64,000 bases of DNA from NCBI GenBank assembly GCA_001414485.1, contig LLEY01000181.1, positions 1-64,000 of the forward strand, given 5' to 3'. The notes under the pieces are model-generated. The model was not told the origin of the DNA, did no database searches, and saw nothing but the letters and a program-made list of their open reading frames with translations. Shown here one piece after another: positions 56,643-64,000 of this stretch (positions are counted from its first letter, which is position 1; each line of letters begins with the position of its first letter). A program made the translations under genes and the position numbers. Source of the stretch: Calycina herbarum. Taxonomy: Eukaryota; Ascomycota; Leotiomycetes; Helotiales; Pezizellaceae.

Positions 56643-58493
56643 TTCGAGTCCGAGAATGAGATCCAGGATTTCGTGTTGGTGGAAAATATTTGTTTAGCGG
56701 ACTAGTCACCTTATATAATTACTTTGGATGCGAAATTGGAAGGCGAAAAGCAACTAGAAGAAACCTGTGCAAAGAGTCTACCAGACAAATCAGAGTAAAA
56801 CTATTTGTTGGTAATTCTTAGTAGTGTAAGATTGGTGCTCTGAAGTAGTGTTTGTACCATCGATTATGTAGGGAAGGAGTAACTTCTTGTCCTTATGTAC
56901 ACCAATGGTACTTCCAAGGTCACGTTAACCGGACAGCCCGAGTGCTATTCACTTAGTTATTGTGAGAGTTTATGGCGTAAAAGAATGAGGATGAAGAAGG
57001 GACCATTGAAGCTGCCCTGTAGAATAAGCATGTACGTAAATTATACATAAAAGTGGTAGGTAAGAAGGGTTATTTCTATGGAAGCATCATCGAATCCAAT
57101 CGTGGGAAGAAGTAGAACGTGTTTGTCTTACAGACACAACTGGTATAAACCGACTTCCATGATATTCAGTTCGTGAGGCGGGAGTGGTTTGCGGTCAAAG
57201 TTTCTTTTTTCCCAATCATTCTATTTCAAAAGATGTCGCTGAGCATTTTAAATCCAGCTAGAGTCGAGTCAATAAATGTCCAAAGAAGCTAGAGAAACAA
57301 ATAAGTGATTCTAATCAACTCGATCTAACACGGCTAAATTCAATTCTATTTTACGTAAATTGTCAGCTCATACGCTATAATTCGCGATTTGAATACGAGA
57401 GGTGGCAGTGTTGTTTTCGCTTAGCGAGTAAGCGACTAGTGTCCAGCTAAAAGGGGCGGGTCATTTGGAAGCTATAACTCCTAGTCTTCTTTTCAACAAA
57501 AACTGGCCATTTTTCTGCTACTGCTGATGCAAATAATTCAGTCTCTGACCACCAGTAAGTCCTGTAAGGTATGTTGAAGTTGAAAAGGGGATATCCACTC
57601 ACGTTTTGAATAATTTTAAAGCTTACCAGGGAGCTCAAATTGAATAACAGAGCAGACTCAATAATGACAAGGGGTATTCATACATTCATTTGCACTTAAT
57701 GAAGATTGAAGTTATGAATTCCGTGGAGTCCCCAGTTCGTAGGGCACTCACAAAGACCCCTACAAGCAGGAACTTTTTCAATTCGAGATAACCCGAGATC
57801 CTTCTCGGCCAACATCTAACCCCGCCTCCCTCAAAGCCAAGGTGTTAGCATGTGCGGGGAGCGGGGTAACGCAACGTTCGACTTCAAAATAAACCCAGTA
57901 CGTGCTTTACATGACCGGCAAAGAATGACGTCGGCAAATGATAAACCCTGTCTAGTAAAACTCGTGATGCATACAGCAACACAAAAATCCCAGGTTACAT
58001 GCTTAAAATTGGTAGAACAAAGGTAATGAAATCTTAGACATGCAGAGTTTGATGAGGGGAAGCCGGAATAGTTTCCTTGTCACGGATTTCCCCAAGGAAG
58101 TTATGTATGAGAGGGGTGGTTCGCTGGAAAGGGGAAGCCGTTCGTTGAAGTATGATCCTTGTATTCCCAGGGTTAACAGTTTTCGCATCGCGAGTTTTCA
58201 AGAATGGAGTACCTACCTTAGTGCTTACTCGGCTGTACTACCGATGCATCAAGGGTGTTTACCTTCCTAGATGGGAGATCTACAGTGAGATTTCTGTCAG
58301 TTCCGGGGAAGTGTGGGGAAACAAAAGTAAGTTAAATCCAAAGACATCGCAACATTTCATTCACTCCTTTGATATCCAGTCTTCAATGATGTAATATCTC
58401 AATTCACTGGCGAAGAAAGTTCATTTTATCCCTCCCGTAAAGTATTTTAAAATCGAAGCCCCTCATAATTTCCAACTAAAAAAAACACCAAAA
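56643..58493. other. Intergenic region
   Basis: 1.85 kb, AT-rich, promoter side of Cys/His copy 2 and of the GH2 gene. Open frames here are short and unspliced. No repeat of note beyond short AT runs. Confidence 0.5.
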
Positions 58494-60788
58494 ATGCGTC
58501 TCACAACTAGTCTCCTCCTACCAATGGTAGTAACTCTCACATTCGCTGCCAATATCGCCCGAGTTGACAGCACGAACTACCCAATCCCCCTACAAGCCAA
58601 ACGCCAAACTTCATACAACAGCACAAAATACGCAGTCAAGGAACCACCACTCACAACTCCATGGACATACACCGCCGGCACAAACCCCTGGCCAGAATAT
58701 CCACGACCGCAACTTCAACGCTCTCAATGGTTGAGTTTAAATGGAATTTGGACTTATCAAGATGCTTCTAGTTTGGACGCTCTTGAATCACCTCCTTTTA
58801 ATCAGACTTTGGCACATGAGGTTTTGGTTCCTTCATGCTTAGAGAGTGGCTTGTCTGGTGAGTCTCTAGGAATGCTGATGGTTTGGAAATTTATTTTAAC
58901 GATAAGAATAGGAATTCAAGGTGTTGATACACTTTACTCCTGGTTTTCGACATCTTTTACTATCCCTTCGGATTGGTCGGGCCAGCAAACCTTACTAAAT
59001 TTTGGTGCGATCGATTATGAAGCAACTGTTTTTATCAATGGCAAGAAAGCTGGCTTCAACCGAGGTGGTTATTTCGAGTTCACGATCGATGTGACGGATT
59101 TCCTCAGTGGTGGACATAATGAGTTGTATGTGAACCTTCTAAAACCAGCTAGCAAATATTCGCTAACCTACTAATTTCAGGCTCATATTTGTTCATGATC
59201 CAACCGATAGCGGAGAATACGTAATTCCGATTGGAAAACAGACATTACGACCGTCTCATATCTTCTATCGTCCCTGCAGTGGAATATGGCAAAGTGTCTG
59301 GATTGAAGCTGCACCGAAAAACTATATTACGCAGCTTGATGTTGATGCCAACATGAACGGCCAGCTGAACATCACTGTCCACACCTCATCCCAAAACACA
59401 ACCTCGACAGAGGTCCAAGTTGAAGTGTACGAAGGAACAACCGTAGTAGCAACACACACAGGCACCAGCGGAAATGCATTCCAATTCACGATTCCATCTG
59501 CTAAACTTTGGTCTCCCGATTCCCCACATCTATACAATCTCACGGTCACTTTGGGCGGAGACAAAATCACAAGTTACACTGGATTCCGAACCATTTCCCG
59601 AGGAGTCATAGATGGAATCGAACGTCCCCTCTTGAACGGAGAATTTATCTTCATGATTGGAACTTTAGATCAAGGATATTGGCCAGATGGATTGTATACT
59701 CCCCCAAATCGGGAGGCTATGGTTTATGACTTGGAAATGTTGAAGGGGCTTGGTTTTAATATGTTGAGAAAACATGTAAGTTTGATATACCTCACGATTT
59801 CATATTAAGGTGTTGTTGCTGACAGAGGGTCCTAAAGATCAAAGTCGAAACCGCATTATTCTACCAAGCATGTGATCAACTTGGTCTTCTTCTCATCCAA
59901 GACATGCCTTCTCTTCGACCTATTCAAAGTTATACCGGGCCAAATTGTGAGAGTATCACGTATTTACCGAATGCTGCTCAGCAGGCGGAATTCGATCGCC
60001 AACTCGATATTTTGATAAATCAACACAAGAGTTACCCTAGTATTGTAATTTGGGTGAGTCATCTCGGGATAACGATCGAGACAGTTCTGACATGAATAGG
60101 TTATTTACAACGAAGGATGGGGACAAGTAATCGAAGGATATCCCGAGTTTAGACTCACTGATAGAGCTCGAGCAATCGATCCAACGAGACTTATTGACAG
60201 CACCACGGGTTGGTTTGATCACGGAGCGGGAGATTTTAGTGTATGACTTTCCCCTTCCCTCGCAATACCCCAGTCACTGAATTGAAGTTCCAGGACAACC
60301 ACCACTACGCAAACCCACAATGCGGTTCCCCATTCTACTCCACAGCATCAACACCCTACGACCCAAGCCGCATAGGTTTCCAAGGAGAATTCGGAGGAAT
60401 CGGTCAAAACGTCTCAATAGAACAGTATTTCTCCCTTCCCCCTTTCCATCCCCCATTTTCCACTAACCATCTTCACAGTCTCTGGAACGTCCAAGAAGCA
60501 ATAAACACTATAAACCAAACCTACGAAATCGACACTACAATCCAAGCCTGGAACTACCGCGCGCATATCCTGCTCGGTGAACTCATCGATCAAACCAAGC
60601 TTTTTGCTTGTAGTGGAGGAGTCTGGACACAGACTACAGATGTAGAGGGGGAGGTTAATGGATTGTTGACTTATGATCGGAGAGTTTTGCGACCGGATGT
60701 GGAGCAGTGGAAGAAGGATATTCAGGGGCTTTATGATGCTGCGAAATCGAGAAGTGGAGGGGGAAATAGTTCTGTGGCTCTTTTTTAG
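58494..60788 (+). CDS. Secreted glycoside hydrolase family 2 enzyme
   Basis: Seven exons (58494-58857, 58912-59125, 59181-59775, 59838-60053, 60100-60240, 60294-60424, 60479-60788) give 656 aa. Splice sites were set by family landmarks, e.g. RKHIKVET across intron 3 and IWVIYNEGWGQ across intron 4. Signal peptide about 1-19. The jelly-roll N-terminal domain includes QWLSLNGIWTYQD, an immunoglobulin-like domain follows, and then the TIM barrel. Glu468 in YNEG is the predicted acid/base, and Glu542 in GFQGEFGG the predicted nucleophile. GH2 covers beta-galactosidase, beta-glucuronidase and beta-mannosidase activities; sequence alone does not decide which. Probable role: digestion of plant wall or glycan side chains outside the cell. 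The first intron is 54 bp with no in-frame stop, so it could be retained. Confidence 0.92.
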
Positions 60789-61206
60789 ACTTGGTTTTAG
60801 GGGTGAGGGAGGGATGACGAGGGTCATTCGTTATCAGTAGACCTTATTTCGATCGTAATAATTATTCGAGGAGGCCGGGAGAACAAAAAACCGAATTTCC
60901 TAGTTATCCTAAAATCTTGGGCACAATAAGTCTAACTACCTGAGAATCTGTGAAGTAATAAAAATATAAGAGAGTGCCCAGGAGTAGCAAAATTAAAATA
61001 AGCCACAATTCAACCAGGAATAGCGAGAAATAATTTGGGTTGCTATTCACGGGTAACCTATGAAACGCATTCGTCAATTGGTAGGTGACCTACCAATTGT
61101 CAATGTAATCTTCAAAGTCTCTCTATTTGCGAAGAACCTATCGATAGCCGGTGCAAGTTCCACCAAAACAATTAAACAAAAAAGAAGCAAAGAAAATAAA
61201 CAATAT
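60789..61206. other. Convergent flank with a 25-bp palindrome
   Basis: 3' flank of the GH2 gene, then the first of the palindromic repeats (61075-61099). Confidence 0.5.
61075..61099. repeat. Perfect 25-bp palindrome (odd centre)
   Basis: Arms CAATTGGTAGGT and ACCTACCAATTG flank a single central G. Its centre GTAGGTGACCTAC is the same 13-mer found in the 47-bp repeats at 61415-61573. Confidence 0.9.
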
Positions 61207-61290
61207 CTCCCCGGCAGGGAATCGAACCCTGGACTTCCGCGAATTCGAATCCGAAGAAATACGGACATCCTACCACTAGACCACCAAAGA
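61207..61290 (-). tRNA. tRNA-Glu (UUC anticodon likely) with a short intron
   Basis: On the minus strand from 61290 a cloverleaf can be drawn. The 7-bp acceptor stem pairs TCTTTGG with CCGGGGA (three G-U pairs). The D arm is GTCTAGTGGTAGGAT. The T arm is CAGGG-TTCGATT-CCCTG. In the anticodon arm TCCGT pairs with GCGGA once about 13 bases after position 37 are removed, the usual place for a eukaryotic tRNA intron. The anticodon then reads TTC, i.e. Glu. G is the discriminator. B-box GGTTCGATTCC is standard. Identity and intron borders need a covariance-model check. Confidence 0.8.
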
Positions 61291-61414
61291 TGTTGTTGAT
61301 ATTCCGTCGTCTTTGCTGAATATGGGGTGCTTATTTTTGCTTACTATTCCGCATATTTTTAGGTGGGGGTAATGCTTGTGAAAGCGGAGATGCGATCTTA
61401 AGACCTCGCAATTT

Positions 61415-61573
61415 GTAGGTGACCTACTGATAGTCGGTATAATCTCAAGGTAGAGCTGTTTGTAGGTGACCTACCGATAGTCGGTGTAATTTTCGAAATC
61501 TCTCTATTTGTAGGTGGCCGATAGCCGGTGCCATTTTTTAACGTCTCTCTATTTGCAGGTGACCTACAAATAG
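61415..61573. repeat. About 47-bp tandem repeats with palindromic cores
   Basis: Copies of TTTGTAGGTGACCTAC start near 61412, 61459, 61507 and 61552, i.e. 47 bp or so apart. Each is followed by a second small palindrome (CCGATAGTCGG or a variant) and, before the next unit, TCTCTATTTG. The last copy forms CTATTTGCAGGT-G-ACCTACAAATAG, arms with one mismatch. Confidence 0.8.
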
Positions 61574-62061
61574 CAGTAAAATCCTTTGGCTTGCCAAACA
61601 AAATTGTCTACTCTCTGTTAGGCGAAAAACAAGGCCACAAAGCACTCAAAGAAAAGATCAAAAGACTAAGAGAAAGGAAAACGCTGATAGGTATCTCCAG
61701 AATCTTGATATTATCGAACCCCGGAATGGGTTTACCATGCTTCTATTTTCTCTAACCGGAATCCTGATAGATCTCAATCAAAGCCCATTGCTATCTATAC
61801 TTTTGTAGGCCCTGTTTTTATCCCCGGCAGTCAACTAATAAAGTGTCGACCCGCTCGTGATGGACAACAGAAGTGACAGTATAGAACTTTCGTCGCTGCA
61901 ACTTTTTAGGTTAATTCAGAATTATTACAAACCCTTGGGGCAGTTTAGAATACCAACCCACGTCTTTCGAACAATCATTTCCAGGCCAATAGTTTGAATT
62001 GTTCCATGAAGACAAAACAACTCATCTTATCAACAACCCCCCAAACCCCCACCACAAAGAA
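61574..62061. other. Intergenic region between repeats and the monooxygenase gene
   Basis: AT-rich, no supported gene. Confidence 0.5.
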
Positions 62062-63528
62062 TCATACAAACTCAAGACCCTCAGAATTCCCCCTCCGCGC
62101 CTCCCAGATATCATACAAATAATTATCCCTTGGTTGCCACGGAGCTGTCGCCCCACATCTAGGCATCAAACTCTTCCCCTTCTCCATATACGTAGAACTA
62201 ATAGGCATGACCGGGATCTCCCTAACCTCCCCATCCTTTCTCGGCACCACACTTGTCAATCCATTCTCTCGCGTATATTTCAGAATGCGACAAATGTGGA
62301 AGGCTGAGGCGTCAGCGCCTAAAGTCCAAGAGGCAGCCGCGTAACCGATTACGTAGCCGAGATTGGGGAAGTTTTGCAGCATGACTCCTTTCCAGAGGTA
62401 GAGTTTGGAAATATCTTGGAGTTGACCGTCGATTGTGACGCTTGCTCCGCCGGCGATTTTGATTTTTAGGCCGGTGGCTGTTACGAGGATGTCTGTGTCG
62501 ATGACTTGGGGAGTGGTACTTCCTACGGGCAGGACTTCGAGCCCGGTTTTCGTCACGGTGCTTATTTTGGCGGTTACGACGTCTGCGTTTCCTGATTTTA
62601 AGGCTTGGAAGAAATCCCCGCTGCGAGAGATACAGACGCGCTGTTCCCAGGGGTTGTACCAAGGCACGAAATGAGGGTCTGAAGGTATATTGGAGGGGAG
62701 TTGTCGTACGACTCCTTTCATCAAGAAGTTTCGGGCGGCGTTGGGAAATGTACGGCAGAATTTTAGGAAGAGGGTTGGTAGGACCAACATCTCATATCTG
62801 GTTAAGACGAATCTCAAGCTTTCAGGGACAAGTTTCGTGATTCAGCTGGTGGTAGGAACTTTAGATTTTTGGGTGAGGACGTAACTTGGACTTCGTTGGA
62901 GCATGGTGACGTGTGATGCCTTTTTGAGAAGATTTGGGATTAGAGTTACTGCTGTTGCTCCGCTCCCAACGATGACCATTTTCTTGCCGGTGTAGTCGTA
63001 ATCTTCGGGCCAGAATTGGGGGTGTATGATCTTTCCTTGGAAATTCTCGATTCCTGGGATTGAAGTCGGTAAAGCTTCATCATAATCGTAATACCCCGTG
63101 CCAAAGAATATAAACTTTCCATTCACCCTGCTCTCTACCTTCTCATTCTCAAGCAACAAATTCCAAGATTGCTGCTCCGTCGACCAATTCGCGGTGATGA
63201 GTTTCTGGTTATATTGAACCTTTTGATCGATCCCGTATAAAGCGGCGGAATCACGGATGTAATTCAAGATATCGACACCATCTGCGATTGATTCTTTGCC
63301 ATGATAGGGATTCCATTGGAAGCCAAAGACGTGCATGTCGGAATCACTTCTTATTCCTGGATAGCGGAATTTATCCCAGGTTCCTCCTATGACGGAACGA
63401 GCTTCGATGATGGTGTATGTTGCGCCTGGGAGCTCGGTTTGGACTCGATAGGCGGCGTTGATGCCGGAGATGCCTGCTCCTACGATGATCACATCGTAGC
63501 TGGTGTTTTCATCGTTCAGATTTGCCAT
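62062..63528 (-). pseudogene. Baeyer-Villiger-type flavin monooxygenase with an in-frame stop
   Basis: Minus strand, one frame from the ATG at 63528 to a stop at 62062, 487 residues apart from an internal TGA at codon 229 (62842-62844). The first part shows the FAD site GAGISG (17-22), the Baeyer-Villiger fingerprint FQGKIIHPQFW (163-173) and the NADPH site GSGATA (188-193). Right after VPTTS the TGA occurs, and the same frame continues with ITKLVPESLRFVLTRYEM and the rest of the family, ending TYMEKGKSLMPR...GLEFV. No GT-AG intron around the stop restores the frame. A single TGG-to-TGA or CGA-to-TGA change would explain it. If translated from the ATG only, the product lacks the C-terminal half. 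Intact relatives oxidise ketones or act in secondary metabolism; the substrate is unknown and no cluster is visible. Confidence 0.75.
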
Positions 63529-64000
63529 CTTTGAGGGGCAGAGAGGGAGGGGTCGGTTTATGTTGTTGAAGTCAGTGCTCTCGGTTTGAGTGTCACAGCG
63601 GCTTGACCTGTTTTATAAGGTCTACCACAATGCCAAGATAACCTCGTTTTCGGGTGTCAGCGACGGGCATGAGGAGGTTCTTGAGATGATTTTATATGCG
63701 AAAGGCAATCAATGTTAGTAGGTTGGTTTCCAACATGCAGGTGTCTTAGGTAATAGCAAAGGTCCCAGGTACTCCGTGCTCCGTGCCACTGACTCGCACT
63801 TACGTTTCCGCTTTGGGCATGTTTACAGTATTTACCGATAGATTGAATTAAGCGATGCATTTTATTTGAGATATAGAATATGATGTGTGATTCCTCGCTT
63901 TCCGCGGAATACGGTGTGGTGGTGAGAACTATGTAGGTGATCTTAGGATCGGCCGAAATTCGGGCCGATGTTGAGGTGAGCTTACTGTGGGGAGCTGAAA
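63529..64000. other. Promoter region of the monooxygenase, up to the window end
   Basis: 472 bp upstream of the minus-strand ATG. No gene is supported. Confidence 0.5.

Noticed and set aside
62842..62910. Intron spanning the internal TGA of the monooxygenase
   Set aside because: Donors such as GTTACG and GTCCTC, joined to the nearby AG acceptors, shift the frame or keep the stop.
1..64000. CRISPR arrays, bacterial insertion sequences, phage or viral genes
   Set aside because: None found; the repeats are eukaryotic mini- and microsatellites, and no transposase or reverse-transcriptase motif is present.

Overview
The window is nuclear DNA of a filamentous ascomycete. The genes carry many short introns (about 45-125 bp) with GTANGT-type donors and CTNAC-like branch sites, the intergenic DNA is AT-rich, and the gene families are typical of Pezizomycotina: CFEM, class II hydrophobin, 2EXR, NACHT/STAND, DUF6590 and sedolisin. 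The secreted large catalase, the hydrophobin and the general style point to Leotiomycetes, perhaps Sclerotiniaceae such as Botrytis or Sclerotinia. That placement is inference; no marker gene fixes the species. No prokaryotic, CRISPR or viral feature was seen.

Layout. 0.2-2.0 kb: an acidic nuclear-type regulator. 2-6.5 kb: low-complexity DNA with a 19-bp minisatellite. 6.5-7.4 kb: a secreted DOMON haem protein. 7.6-10.5 kb (-): a broken Fungal_N/ankyrin-type gene. 13.4-14.8 kb: a DOMON-cytochrome b561 membrane protein. 15.8-16.3 kb: an expansin-like barrel protein. 18.2-18.9 kb: a GPI-type CFEM protein. 19.3-19.8 kb: an EthD-like protein. 20.1-20.5 kb (-) and 23.0-23.4 kb (+): two small secreted proteins sharing a C-x3-C-x3-C-x11-C-x3-C core. 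26.5 kb: a nucleoside 2-deoxyribosyltransferase-like protein. 29.0-30.9 kb (-): a secreted sedolisin. 34.5-36.9 kb (-): a secreted catalase. 40.3-40.9 kb (-): a class II hydrophobin. 41.8-42.7 kb: a 2EXR gene with a broken frame. 43.7-46.2 kb (-): a broken NACHT gene. 46.6-48.9 kb: relics, including a DUF6590 gene. 50.2-51.4 kb: an unknown conserved-looking protein. 51.9-53.2 kb: the mitochondrial AAA chaperone BCS1. 54.3-56.6 kb (-): two paralogous small Cys/His-rich genes. 58.5-60.8 kb: a secreted GH2 glycosidase. 61.2 kb (-): an intron-bearing tRNA inside palindromic repeats. 62.1-63.5 kb (-): a Baeyer-Villiger-type monooxygenase with one in-frame stop.

How the genes may work together. About ten gene products carry an N-terminal signal peptide and would act at or outside the cell surface: the wall or surface (hydrophobin, CFEM, expansin-like), redox and peroxide handling (two DOMON proteins, catalase) and digestion (sedolisin, GH2). 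They are spread over both strands and separated by large intergenic gaps, so this looks like a secretome-rich neighbourhood rather than a co-regulated cluster. The other theme is decay. At least five genes are interrupted by stops or frameshifts, mostly NACHT/ankyrin/2EXR/DUF6590 genes, while the neighbouring metabolic and secreted genes are intact.
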